A DNA stretch of 64,000 bases, taken from contig JARWIR010000012.1 of the NCBI GenBank assembly GCA_029959085.1, forward strand, positions 25,402,590 through 25,466,589, in the 5' to 3' direction. Shown piece after piece: positions 12,001 to 26,099 of the stretch (the first letter of the stretch is position 1; every line of letters starts with the position of its first letter). The stretch comes from Nemophila menziesii. Lineage: Eukaryota > Streptophyta > Magnoliopsida > Boraginales > Hydrophyllaceae. The translations under genes were made by a program, and so were the position numbers. The notes beneath the pieces were generated by a model that searched no databases, was not told the origin of the DNA, and saw nothing but the letters and a program-made list of their open reading frames with translations.

Positions 12001-13539
12001 TATTCATCCTTTCCTTTTCTTTTGTTTGTGGTCGAACTTTAAATGCTATCAAACTGTCCGAATTAAGATGGTGGGTAGGATTATCAATAAAATCTATCCA
12101 AGTACTTATGACATTTCTATCGGCATATGTATACACTTGATTTTATAAATTGAAAAAAATTCAACGATAAATTACGTTCATTTGATTTCAGTAATTCACC
12201 TAATAATAATTAGGTGGTTTGTGAAAGAATATAACACAATGCTATACATAAACTTTAAATTGCCACGATTTAAGGCAAGCCACTTTATCGAGGCTACAAA
12301 TATGTCATACCTGCATGCAAACACTTGGATACAAACTTTTGGGCGGCTTATCTATTAAACTTGCTATTAACTAGTCTAAGATGAAATGGGGATTCCTCGT
12401 GATCCATGGTTGAGCTATTTTGAGTCAGGTTTCATGGTTGAGCTATTTTGAACCATATCTTATTCATGAAGCCTATATACCATTTATTTTATTTTTGGGA
12501 AAAAAAATATATGAGAGATATTGAATTTATATACAAGGCAAACAACAGGTCGGTCATATTTCAAGGATTTAAAACAATTCTAGACTTGGAGAATATAAAT
12601 TATAGGATTAATGCGGAATAGGCACCTGTCACCTTATACTTTTATTCATAAAAGACCGTCTTTTTTAAAGAACAACAGTAATTGAAAATTTCCTATAACT
12701 CAAACCACTCTTTTAATGGAAAAAAGAAAAAAAATATATGTAACTTTTATGGGAAAAAAAATATAATTAAGATAAAAGAGAATTAATTTTTAACTTGAAA
12801 GATTTCTTGAACAATAATCTTAAATCATATTACCTAAAATCAAAATATTCTTATTTTATAATCACTTAATATAGAAATATATATTTAAATAAGTATATTT
12901 AAATGACTAAAATTTTCTAAAATTGTCAAAACCCCCCATAAATCCAAATTGACCACCTCCCTTTAACCTTTAGAATCGGATCTGATAAAGAATAAAGTTT
13001 CGTAGTTATTTATAAATGATATTAAGTTATAATATAAAGATATATAACTTTATATTAGAGATAATTCTTAATTAATTTAAACTCTATACTATATATTCCT
13101 AAAAAAAAATAAAGATGCAAATTATTTCTTACTTACTTATAAATTATCAAATTAATTTTCAATTAAATACATTGTCATATTTAGCTTCCATTGCTTTTAT
13201 ATAATTTTGTATTTTTTTATTATTCTTTTAAATATTTTTTAATTCTTTTTTCCAAATTTCTTTAAAAAAAATTTCCCGAATTTTTTCCCCTATTTTTTAA
13301 TTCTTTTTTCCAATTTCCTTTTTCTCGATTTTTTTAATCAAAATTCCGGGTTATGTGTTGCTGTAACACACTGTAACACACAAAGTCATAAAATCGATCT
13401 GAAGGATTCTCTTCTTTAACAAAGTTGTTTTTTTCTCTTTATTAATCACATATACCCTATTTTTATTCGTTTTTAACTATCCTGATATATTATCTTTTTG
13501 TCGAACACTTTTTTGTTATTTTTGTGTGTTTATGTTTTA
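9001..13539. other. Long AT-rich intergenic stretch
   Basis: No confident gene or complete element. A CT/CC-rich patch at 9110-9180 and a weak possible gene relic at 9420-9660 are noted separately. Most of 10-13.5 kb is plain AT-rich DNA with stops in all frames. Confidence 0.5.
12405..12451. repeat. Short direct duplication (19 bp, period 28)
   Basis: CATGGTTGAGCTATTTTGA occurs at 12405-12423 and again at 12433-12451. Confidence 0.9.
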
Positions 13540-13554
13540 GGGTTTTGTGTGTTT

Positions 13555-14005
13555 CAGGTCACACAAAATTTGATTTTGTTTATTTCAATTCTGTGTATTC
13601 CTTGAACACACAAATCTCAGAATTGTGTATTCATGGAACACACAAAACTCAAATTTGTGTATTCATAGAACACATAAAAATCGAATTTATGTATTCCTAG
13701 AATACACAAAACTCACATAAAAATTAAATTTGTGTATTCATGTTACACACAAAACTTGATTTTGTTTGTTCCAATTCTGTGTATTCTTGAACACACAAAT
13801 CGCAGAATTGTGTATTCCTGGAACACACAAATCTCAGTGTATTCATGGAACCCATAAAACTCAAATTTGTGTGTTCATGGAACACATAAAACTCAAATTT
13901 GTGTATTCCTGGAATACAAAAAACTTGATTTTGGTTGTTCTAATTCTTTGTGTTTTCCTGCAACACACAAATCTCACAATTGTGTGTTCATTGAACACAT
14001 TAAAA
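13555..14005. repeat. Palindromic minisatellite with higher-order organisation
   Basis: About 12 units of 30-48 bp, each centred on a hairpin-forming core such as TGTGTATTCATGGAACACACA, are joined by AAAACTCAAAT or AAATCTCAGAAT linkers. A larger block that starts TGATTTTGTTT..CAATTCTGTGTATTC recurs at about 13571, 13757 and 13926, a higher-order period of about 170-186 bp. The plus-strand open reading of 133 codons at 13766-14167 is a repeat translation (recurring THKTQICVF-like segments), not a gene. Confidence 0.8.
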
Positions 14006-14699
14006 AAATTGAAAAAAAAAATCGATTTTTTTTTTTACTTTTGCCAAATCCCTTTTTTAACATGGATGATTATATTTAACAGTCAAAACTTTGACTTTTT
14101 TAAAATTCCTTTTGTACCTTTCATTAACAACCTATATAAATATACAATTTTAAATTTTAAATTTTAAATTATTTTAATTGTATTATTTAATTAAGAAAAA
14201 TAAGAAATGGAATTTATATTTTTAGATAAAAAGTTTTTGAAATATTTTTCACCAAAAATAATATAATTAATAAATTTTTATAAATAAAAAATTTGAATCT
14301 ATTTATTTTATTTTTAAGGTGAACGTATGTTATTCATTTAATTGCTTAATAAAATAAAATATGGTGGATTTTTTTAGATAATATTTGGTATAAATGTTAC
14401 TTTTTAGCATAAAAATGAAAATTTCTATTAAACTTCTAAACATTTAACACAAATGCATTTTATATTTTTAAGAATCAAACTTACGTTTACATATGGAGGA
14501 AGAAGTTGAATCTTATCCAAGTAATATTTCCTTTAGTTTTCATTTCATTCTAAAAAAATAAACATATAAACAATCTCACACATGCATTAAATATCACAAA
14601 ATTGTTCAAGTTTACTCATATTCATACCAAAATTTTATTCTTTTGTCTCAATTTTAATTTTTTAAAAAATAAAAAAAATATATCCAATATTTGAATTAG
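14006..14699. other. AT-rich spacer
   Basis: Mostly A/T with no recognisable gene or element end. Confidence 0.5.
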
Positions 14700-15520
14700 A
14701 TAAACAGTATTCTCGGTCATATGATTGCCATGTTCACATGATATGACAAAGATAACAATCATACGAAAAAGTAATTATCCACTATGTCGAGAACAAGCCA
14801 CCTCATCCACTATGGTCCAACAAGACATATCCGCACTCTAGAGGAGGCCACATATTCATACATTTAGATAATATGGTGATGACTTGGTCATAATTGTTTA
14901 TCAATACTTTGATGTATCGTCAACACCTTTCTCAATCTTCTCATTTTCTTCTCTGACATGAAAAGCTAGAGGCTTCTTTGCTTTCTATCCATTTTGTCTT
15001 AAAGTTTCTCTTGAACAAGGACGAGTTATTCCATCATAAGATTACAAATTGAGTTTGTGAAGCATCATGTTCGATAGATCTTCCGCTTCTTGAATGGCGA
15101 CAACTTTCGTCTTGTATTATTGTTAGTTAAAACAAGATCTTTTGGCATAGCTCGTTGTTGGAATAAACTTGACCAAGAGTTCTCAAGTTGTTGACCATGC
15201 CAGAGAAGCATTGATGCATCCTATTAAAGTTCTCTCCTGACTCCATCTTGAATAGTTCATATTGATTGATACAAAGTTTGATCTTTGTTTCCTTGACGTC
15301 TCGAGTTCCTTGATATGATAACTCCAAGAGTCTCCAAACACATAAGCGATTTCACTCTCACTTACTCGACTATACTCGAAAGGGTTCACAATGCAAATAA
15401 GTGTGTTGAGAAAATTTTGTTCTTGATTATTTTGGCTACATCATTCCACGTGAGCTCATATTTGATATTGATTTTCAAGGGTGTTCTGTAACAATAAGGT
15501 ATATTTTGACTATCGATAGT
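14700..15520 (-). pseudogene. Ty1/copia-type gag (UBN2) relic
   Basis: Minus-strand translation in several broken frames matches the UBN2 gag domain of plant copia elements. From 5' to 3' it shows NPFEYSRVSESE-like sequence, then SYQGTRDVKETKIKLCINQY, YELFKMESGENFNRMHQ and VNNLRTLGQVYSNNELCQKI, then a region like VVAIQEAEDLSNMML. These correspond to the conserved blocks around the family's Y-E-x-F-K-M segment. Frameshifts near 15330 and 15125 and later stops make it non-functional. The LTR/PBS-like sequence at 15696-15708 lies in the correct place upstream on the same strand. No protease, integrase or RT of this element is visible further down. Confidence 0.7.
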
Positions 15521-15695
15521 GATTTGCAAGAGATAGTAGCTGAGTCTCTTGAAATATATACCCATGTACTTTAATAATAGGCATATCTACCTTACAAATA
15601 AAGGTTGTCAAGTATTGGTAATACCATTTGGTTGGTTAGCTTCCATATCATATTAACTCTAAATGCGGTTAAGCACAACAAATATTAGAAAATTA

Positions 15696-15708
15696 GGATC
15701 TGGTACCA
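15696..15708 (-). other. Primer-binding-site-like sequence at an LTR edge
   Basis: On the minus strand this reads TGGTACCAGATCC. That resembles the initiator-tRNA-Met PBS (TGGTATCAGAGC-type) that follows the 5' LTR of many plant retrotransposons. It is about 180 bases upstream of the copia gag relic, in the right orientation. The LTR itself would run to higher coordinates, but its far end could not be fixed. Confidence 0.45.
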
Positions 15709-15733
15709 ATTAAAACCCAACTAATAGTTCTCA

Positions 15734-15747
15734 GGGGGGGGGGGGGG
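15734..15747. repeat. Poly-G tract (14 G)
   Basis: G14 in copy A. The homologous site in copy B (about 24284-24296) is interrupted by T and A. Confidence 0.9.
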
Positions 15748-16385
15748 TGAATATGAACTATGCCCAAATTAAAAACTTATCAATTCAAAGTCTCCTTAAA
15801 AATTAGATGCAATCATTTTGGGTTTATAATATAGGACTAAAAATCAAAACCAAACTACTCAAAAAAAAATCTAAGAGACAATATATCAAATACTTATTAT
15901 GAAATCGAGATAGTACAAGCTAAACTACTATGTATAGGCAACATTGTAAACACAAAGCATTCATGCAAGTAAAGAGTGAGGAGTGAAGACAAACACACGA
16001 TTCAGAGTGGTTTGTCTCTCATAGACTTAGTATACCACCTAAGGTCTATTAACCCTTATGATTTCAAGTTCCTCCACTAGAACTCCCGTTTCTCTTAAAG
16101 GTGAGGACACAAACCTATAAAACTTCTTCAAAATATCCCTTCGAAGGAATCTATGTGATATCTTCAACAAGTAAACCAAGTGGACAATCTCCACTCAAGA
16201 TCTCCTATTCTCTCTACCACTTGGAAAGACTATTCCTCTTTTAGATATGAAAAACCAACCCATAACTAGGGTTTGAAGAATTCAGTCTAATATACTAGAT
16301 TTAAAGTCATAAATGAGTAGATATGAAAGTGTACGCCTTATACAAAGTAACCTACATATAACTAGTATGAAGGTTGGTTACTAGT

Positions 16386-18754
<2,369 letters not shown>

Positions 18755-18768
18755 ATATTGTAATTATA
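18755..18768. repeat. Left target-site duplication of LINE A (14 bp)
   Basis: ATATTGTAATTATA here is identical to 21186-21199. Confidence 0.85.
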
Positions 18769-20412
18769 TCAACTGTCTCATATAAGATTCAAATCAATGG
18801 CTCTTTACATGAATTTGATAGTCCTGAAAAGGGTTGAGACAGGGTGATCCCTTATCTCCCTATATGTTTGTTTGGTTACTCAAGCTCTCACTTCTCTTAT
18901 TAAACACTATGAAAGGCATGGTCTTCTTAAGGGGATTAAAATAGCTAGAGCAGCACCTATGATTACAAATATTCTTTTTGCTGATGACATATTTTCTTTT
19001 TGGAAGCTTCTGTATAATATTGAAATATTCAATACTATCCTTAACTGGTATAGTATGGCAACTAGACAAAAAATTATCTTGGATAAAAGTGATGTTTTGT
19101 TTAGTAAGAATACTCCAGTTGAGGAAAGGAATAAAATATCTAATCTTCTATGTATGAGGAGATTGGAGGATCTTGGTAAATATTTGGGAATTCCTTCAAG
19201 TTGGGGAAAATCCAAAGTCAAATCTCTTGAATGGCTTGTTGAGATGGTTATTAGAAGGATGGATGGATGGGAAACAAAAATTCCATCAAAAAGTGGAAAA
19301 GAAGTTTTGGTAATGGCTATTATAGGAGCTATTACTAATTATATTATGTCTATATTTTTATTCCAAAAAGATGACAACTCATTTAACATCCTTGATATCT
19401 AATTTCTACTGGAACAATCAAGGAGAGAAAGAATGTCACTGGAATAAATGGCAAACATTAATGAATTCCAAAAAAGATGGGGGTATTGGATTCAAGGATT
19501 TTTATACTCAGAATTTGGCACTTTTGGCTTCTAATGCCTAGAATTTTTTTATTAATAAAGATTCTCTTATATCTAAACTTCTGAAAGGGAAATATTTTCC
19601 TTTCTCAAGTTTTTTAGATGCCCCTTTAACAAATAACTGCTCTTGAGGATGGAAAAGTATCCTTGAAGTAGAGATTTCTTTAAAAAAAGAATTTTTTGGT
19701 CTACTGGAGATGGAAAAAATATGAGGATCTGGGATGATTTCTGGATCCCAAATGCAAGAACAATTGTTAAACTCCTAATTCTCAAATCAAGTTTGTTCAT
19801 GAACTTTTTATGGTTGGTAAAAAGAGTGGAACATGAATCTTGTCAATGAAATCTTTTTACTTGATGTTGCAGCAACCATTTGTGGGTTAAATATCCCTAA
19901 GATACAATGTCTTGATACCCCCTATTGGACTAATTCTAAGACAGGGGTTGTCACTGTAAAGGAGTGTTATAACTCATTTTGGAGGGCTTAACAGAGGAAA
20001 GAAAGATTAAAAAATATAAACTTAGGTCAGTCTTCCTTCACTTTGGAAGAGGTGGATTGAAAATTTATTTGGAAAAGTAAATTCATACCTAAGGTAAAAA
20101 ACTTTATGTGGAAGTTCTGTAACAATGGACTTTCAACTAATGAAAATAGATATATAAGAAGGTCTATTGAAACTTCTAAATATGATTTGTGTGATCAAAC
20201 TAAATCCATTGAACATCTGTTGTTTCATTGTTCTTGGGATAGGGCTGTGTGGTTGGCAAGCCCTCTCCGTTTTAATTTATTGTGTGAACCATCTAGTAAT
20301 GTTTAAAAATGGATTAGATTTGTTAGACTGAGCAGTGTTGAGAAAGGGGATCACTCATCTTGTATGGGAGAATTAGCTTTCTTTATTGCCTGAAATATTT
20401 GGAAGAGAAGGA

Positions 20413-20450
<38 letters not shown>

Positions 20451-21185
20451 GAGTGACTCCAGACCCTTTGAAAACAATACAAAAATATATGATTGCCTAT
20501 GTTGAGTATTGTTCTGCTTTAAGACAAACTACTGAGGCAAATGATCAAAACCACTCACTCGATGATAGAAGCAATAATCGAGAAAAAAATAATGTTGATA
20601 CCTCTAATCAAATCAATAGTGTGAGGGGTAACAATAGATCTAGTTGGAAACCTCCCCCTCTTGGGGAGTATAAAATAAACTGCGATGCATTAGTTAATTT
20701 GAAAACTAATTGTGCTGCTATTTCTTGTATTTTAAGGGACTCTACAGGTTGTATGCTTGAAAGTTTTGCTAGGGATATCAAAGTTAATTATGTTATGGAA
20801 GTTGAAGCTAGGGGAATTTTAGCAACTACTAAGATGGCTTCAAAGATCATTCAAGGCCAAGTGGAAATAGAAAATGACAACTTATGTATTATTAATCAAA
20901 TAACCCAGGATGTAAACTGTCTAGCATTACTAGAGTAATGGTTAAGGAAATTATCTTTTGTAAAACTAACTATAATCGCAAGATCTCTTTTATTAAGAGA
21001 TCAAACAATAGGATAGCGGATTGGGTGACCAAACATAAGCTTAGAGGCAATTCGTTTGGCCTTTGGAACTTGTTTCCACCTTCCTAATTAACTACTTTGA
21101 TTAAGAATGATTTTGATACACTAGGGATAGGCTAAGTTGTAATGAACCTTTTTATTAATGTATTTGCATTCGACTAAAAAAATAT
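18769..21185 (+). pseudogene. 5'-truncated LINE (copy A): RT to RNase H relic
   Basis: The element starts inside the reverse transcriptase just upstream of GLRQGDPLSPY (the frame reads G-stop-DRVIP in places). It continues through an FADD-type motif (ILFADD, 18973-18990), KYLGIPSSWGKSKVK of the thumb, a zf-RVT zinc-knuckle region (CDQTKSIEHLLFHC, about 20190-20231) and RNase H (KINCDA, MEVEARGILA, IENDNLCII). Frameshifts, stops and a (TA)n insertion at 20417 break it into several frames. It is flanked by a perfect 14-bp TSD and ends in a short A-rich tail, as expected for target-primed reverse transcription. ORF1, the endonuclease and most of the RT are absent, so it was truncated at insertion. 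Confidence 0.9.
20417..20447. repeat. (TA)n microsatellite inside LINE A
   Basis: About 15 TA units. The homologous position in LINE B (about 29560-29571) has only ATATATAT, so the expansion is private to copy A. Confidence 0.9.
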
Positions 21186-21199
21186 ATATTGTAATTATA
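21186..21199. repeat. Right target-site duplication of LINE A
   Basis: ATATTGTAATTATA, identical to 18755-18768. It is followed by several ATTTTAGTTATGAAA-type repeats that also lie left of the LINE. Confidence 0.85.
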
Positions 21200-21752
21200 A
21201 AATATTTTAGTTATAGAATATTTTAGTTATGAAAAGCGAATTTTAGTTATGAAATATTTTAATATTAATTAAGTTGGTAAATGGTATCCTATTCTTTTCA
21301 TTGAGTTGGACTTGTTTGGCCAAAACTGTTGGGTCATGAATTTTATGAGTTAACCACCCTATTTTAATTTCTAACTGTATGTCCTAATATTTTATAAGAC
21401 TTTTTAAAATCATAACTGAATATCCGTAAACTAATAAAATACAAAACAATCTAATATATTTCATATGGAATACATCATTGTGAAAATAATGAAAGCTTAA
21501 ATTAGCAGTTTTAACTGAATTAAATAAATTTCACATTATAAAATATTGTTCGACCTTTTTTAAATTAGATATATTTTGTTTGCCCTTCTTATTCTATTTT
21601 TCAAATTTTTTTTCTAAATCAGTATGACATTTTCACTTATATTATAATCTATATAAAATACTAAACATGTGTAAGTTAAAAAAAATGTATAAGAAAGAAA
21701 ATTTTGGAAATTAATATCAAATCCGTTCGGCTAAAAAAACAAGACAATCCAG

Positions 21753-21775
21753 CACTACTAGCAAAAATAGGCCTT
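21753..21775 (+). mobile_element. CACTA-type terminus (copy A)
   Basis: CACTACTAGCAAAAATAGGC resembles the terminal inverted repeat of plant CACTA elements. The same sequence is at 30860 in copy B. No matching inverted right end was found, so this is a solitary terminus or a decayed element. Confidence 0.35.
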
Positions 21776-22133
21776 GCTACCTAAGAAACGTCTTTTCTAA
21801 TTTTAATTCAATCATAGATCATGATTCAAACCATTGTTCTAGAATTTATTTCAATGTATATCTTACTTCTAACCTTTTAAAAAGTTTCTCCCCTGAATCC
21901 TTTTTCGATAAAGCACAACTGGAGAAGATAAGAGAGTTTCTCTTTCTCACAAACATATAAATAGAGGCTAAAAAAATAAATGAATAATATTTTATCCAAA
22001 ATTATTAGTTACTATCATTGATTTCCAAATCAAGGTTAAATGTTTTCATTTGTTAATGCTTGAATGTATAAGAGATAATGAACAACCCATCATCTTAATC
22101 TAACTAATGAAACTACACTTAAAGAATAGGTGA

Positions 22134-22245
22134 TCCTTATTTTAACAACAAACGTGACAAAAAGTACACAATGGGTGTAAAATTGTATCCTATTTTAACA
22201 ACAAACGTGACAAAAAATACACAATGAGTGTAAAATTGTATTCTA
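22134..22245. repeat. ~53-bp direct duplication
   Basis: TTTTAACAACAAACGTGACA plus about 30 following bases occurs twice in tandem. Copy B has one unit and a small deletion at this place. Confidence 0.85.
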
Positions 22246-22249
22246 AGAG

Positions 22250-22560
22250 AGAAGTATATATCTGGTGGCAAGTCGATCAAGAAAAACTAACCACATGATA
22301 AACCTAAATTTCGTGATTTTTTATACCACATAATAATTTTCCATGATACATTAAGAGAAACGGTTTGGATATTCTCCAAAATATGCTTGAAGGTTCCATT
22401 TAACGAGAAAATACAAATAATACTATCTTCCAATATAGTTTGTTTAATAACTTTAAACATCATATGCAAGTGAAAAAGTTGAATAAGACAACCATTTCCA
22501 TCTTCTATCCGTTCTCAATCTTCAATAATCATACCACCTGGTTAAGAAGATAAAAAAACT
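22250..22560 (-). pseudogene. Possible LINE connector/zf-RVT fragment (copy A)
   Basis: Minus-strand translation gives IFSLNGTFKHILENIQ, then SWKIIMW and, in a shifted frame, WLVFLDRLATRYIL. The order W/IFS-NGTF, V/SWK-x-x-W, WLVFL-RL-T is what one sees just before the zinc-knuckle of plant LINE ORF2. The match is short and broken by stops. The same relic is at 31243-31480 in copy B. Confidence 0.35.
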
Positions 22561-23481
22561 CATAGTTATGACAATTGCAGGGAATCGCGTAGGGATGTCA
22601 ATTGTATTTCTAAAAGAATATATTTTGCGTACTAATAATATGGTGCTTGAAACATCCCCCGATAATAGGTCAATAGAAAGAAGATATTTTTATGTCCAAC
22701 ACGTCTTTGACAACTTGAGTATTTCAAATAATTTTATGTTGTAAGAATTTTTTCTAATCTAAATAGCCCAAATACGGTCTTATAAGTATGAAGTATCCAA
22801 GAAATATAGAAAAAACAAACAATATTTATATGTGAGAGTCTTTGTATCCCAAGCTCCCCCTCATAAAACAACTTCTTTATTTATTTCCAAGATATATTTG
22901 TATCACGCGTCTTTGAAAAAAAGACCAAAATATGATTTCAATTTGAGTTATAACTTCTTTAAGTATAAGTAAAACCGAGGCTCAGTATGAGGCCATGTTG
23001 ATAAGCACATATAAATGATTTGTAACATATCCATTGAAGAAATTCTTTTAATGGTGAAATTTTCGACTTATTTACTTGATCATCTTGCATATCTTTTTAA
23101 TTACTTAGAAAACAAATATTTAAATTTCAAAAAATTTAATATAGCCAAATATAAAGAATTATATATTATGTAACTTGATATAAGCCTACTTTGTATATTT
23201 TTTGAAGTTTTAGGACTAATTTAAATGTATTTTACTTTGTACTGCTTTTTATTTTTGGATTGTAACTTTCAAATTTTTGTTTAGTGATCTTATTCTGAAT
23301 CAGGCCCGATCTTATATGAAGGTCAAGGCAAAAACAAGTTTGGGACTTCCAACAATTTGACATTTTGTAAGTGTTCTCCTCGCCTAAATTCTACTTTTCT
23401 ACCAAAACTAGTTCTACACATTCTTGAATTTTCATTTCCATGTATAACATCTTCCAAAAAATCCTTTGCACTACAAGTACT
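22561..23481. other. Non-coding part of copy A
   Basis: AT-rich, collinear with 31480-32468 of copy B. I recognise nothing else in it. Confidence 0.45.
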
Positions 23482-23490
23482 TATTGTAAA

Positions 23491-23672
23491 GAGTAATTAT
23501 ATATACCATCCAAAATTATACCACCCAAATAGCACCCAATGACGTGGCGTGAATTGGTTGGTTAATAAATCGTTAATTAGACCAAGAAAATAAATAGATT
23601 AACGATTTATAACCAACCAATTCACGCCACATCATCGGGTGACATGATTTTGTGTGGTATATATCATTACTC
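23491..23672. mobile_element. Mutator-like MITE with 9-bp TSD (copy A)
   Basis: A 182-bp near-perfect hairpin. The arms start GAGTAAT-ATATATACCA and end TGGTATATATCATTACTC. The inner arms GAATTGGTTGGTT and AACCAACCAATTC are exact inverted complements. It is flanked by TATTGTAAA at 23482-23490 and 23673-23681. A 9-bp TSD is the Mutator-superfamily hallmark. The same insertion is in copy B, so it predates the duplication. Confidence 0.85.
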
Positions 23673-23681
23673 TATTGTAAA

Positions 23682-24238
23682 ATTTGGAAATTTTAAAACT
23701 TAAAGGATCCCTAATTTTGAAACAATTATTAAATTTACTCTCTTTAGTCTACTTATAATATGACTAATGTACTTCTTTGAGTTATATTATTCTATATTTT
23801 ATAACTCGTTATAATTATATTTTGCTAAGGAAGATAGGTATTTTAATGCCTCGATCAAGTTTAATTGAGCTTTCTTGAGTTTTCGTCTATTTTATGCGAA
23901 TATTTTTGGTGGAAACATATATTAAAAACGAACAAAGTACAACATTTTAATATTACACAGAATACTAAAACAAATAATAGGAACATTAGTTGTTAATAAA
24001 TATCTATTGTATCCAAAAGTTCCTCTAGTAAAATCATTCCCTCTGATAAAGACCAGATCTAGACACCATTGATATTGATATCCCGTCTGTCACATCTAGT
24101 AGATGCATCCGTCAACATATTCTTTGATATGGATTTTGGTTTAATCATAGTGCTAGGCTTGTATAAAGTTATCTCAAAAATCTTTGAAATTATAGTTTGT
24201 ATTGACCATCTAGCTATTTCAAACCCTAAAAGATCAAG
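23682..24238. other. Right end of copy A, non-coding
   Basis: Collinear with 32654-33200. The junction to copy B lies between CCCTAAAA (24231) and AATTAGGATC (24239). Confidence 0.6.
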
Positions 24239-24933
24239 AATTAGGATCTGGTACTAATTAAATCCCAACTAGTAGTTCTCAAGTGGGGGGGTGGGGTGAA
24301 TATGAACTATGCCCAAATTAAAAACTTATCAATTCAAAATCTCCTTAAAAAATAGATGCAATCATTTTGGGTTTATAATATAGGACTAAAAATCAAAACC
24401 AAATTACTCAAAAAAAATCTGAGAGACAATATATCAAATACTTATCATGAAATAGAGATAGTACAAGCTAAACTACTATGTATAGGCACATTGTAAACAC
24501 AAAGCATTCATGCAAGTAAAGAGTGAGGAGAGAAGAAAGACACGCGATTCAGAGTGGTTTGTCTCTCATAAACTTAGTATACCACCTAAGGTCTATTAAC
24601 CCTTATAATTTCAAGGTCCTCCACTAGAACTCCCGTGTCTCTTAAAGGTGAGGGCACAAACCTGTAAAACTTCTTCAAAATATCCCTTCGAAGGAACCTA
24701 TGTGATATCTTCAACAAGTAAACCAAGTGGACAATCTCCACTCAAGATCTGTTGTTCTCTCTACCACTCAGAAAGACTATTCCTCTTTTAGATATGAAAA
24801 ACCAACCCACAACTAGGGTTTGAAGAATTCAGTCTAATATACTAGATTTAAAGTCCTAAAATGAGTAGATATGAAAATGTATGACTTATACAAAGTAACA
24901 TATATATAACTAGCATGAAGGTTAGTTACTAGT

Positions 24934-25040
<107 letters not shown>

Positions 25041-25529
25041 AATGCTCATAACAACTTTGACAAGTGATAAATATGGATTTAATTTCCCAAGAGAGTGGTA
25101 TTGTATTTATAGGGTAATATGACGCAAGACCCTTTTTCCTTGGGTCTTGAATTTGAATTTTGAATCTAAAAGCTGGATGTCTACTAACGTGGGTAGGAAT
25201 CATAATGTGTATGAATTTATCCAAGAAATAGATAACAACTATAAATGACTCTATTATTAACCTCTCAGATGTTTGCTGTTTTTATGAAATATTTTGCTGA
25301 CTTCTAAGTTTGAAATCTTCCAGATTGTTGACTTCGTATGTTTGTTTCTGATTGTTAGAAGGTCCGAGCTTATCTTTAGCTTTTCCATCCCCTATCGTTC
25401 TTCGAATGCTTTAGGAACTTTATATTTTCTCTTGGCTCATAGCTCCGTCCTTTTTCTCTTATTTATCAGTCTTCAAATGGTCTTCTTCAACAATCCGCTC
25501 TCTCTGTAGATTTGGGGGTCCGTTACACT

Positions 25530-26091
25530 TAGGGATGGAAAAGGATCGGATATCCTCGAAAAATTACATAACCACATCCACATCCACATCCATTAGGAAA
25601 AACGATAACCAAATCCGCATCCATTAACCACCGGATTTTAGAATTATTTACCAAATCCGCAGTTAATCCGTATCCGCGATCGTTTAAAATGATTTAAATA
25701 AATATTTTTAAAACTCTAAAATTAGATACAAAATTATTGAAAGACCATAAAATGATATTAGGCAATATACTAATAAAATAGATAATAATCAATTAGCTAG
25801 TTTATGTATGAGATGATTATATTTGGTTGATATTATGTATAAAATTTGCATATATAGAATATTTATATATAGTATATATATTTTAATATTTTATTTTTTA
25901 TATTTTTATTCGGATTTCGGATTATCCGTCGGATTATTGTAAAATATCAAATCCTAACGGACAATCCACCGGTTACCTTTTGTGAGAACCAAACCCTCAT
26001 GGACGCACCATCGGTTGCACTAACGGATTTATTATCGGATCAAATATCCATCGGTTATGGTTAATATTTGAACCATTTCCATCCCTAATAA
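25530..26091. mobile_element. hAT-like MITE, present only in copy B
   Basis: The terminal inverted repeats are TAGGGATGGAAA (left) and TTTCCATCCCTA (right). Internal CGGATATCC- and CCATCGGTTA-like repeats are typical of the GGGATGG family of plant hAT MITEs. GTTACACT (25522-25529) and CTTACACT (26092-26099) look like an 8-bp TSD with one difference, with four extra bases beyond the right TIR. Copy A has the empty site ATTACAAT at 16978-16985, directly joined to ATTCTTCTGCTG, which confirms an insertion after the duplication. Confidence 0.85.
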
Positions 26092-26099
26092 CTTACACT

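Noticed and set aside
6985..14005. Spaced repeats that could suggest a CRISPR-like array
   Set aside because: Units are directly adjacent and degenerate, have no unique spacers of constant length and lie in a plant nuclear context; they are minisatellites.
13766..14167. 133-codon open frame with recurring THKTQICVF-like segments
   Set aside because: It is the reading of the palindromic minisatellite. Its openness follows from the repeat unit.
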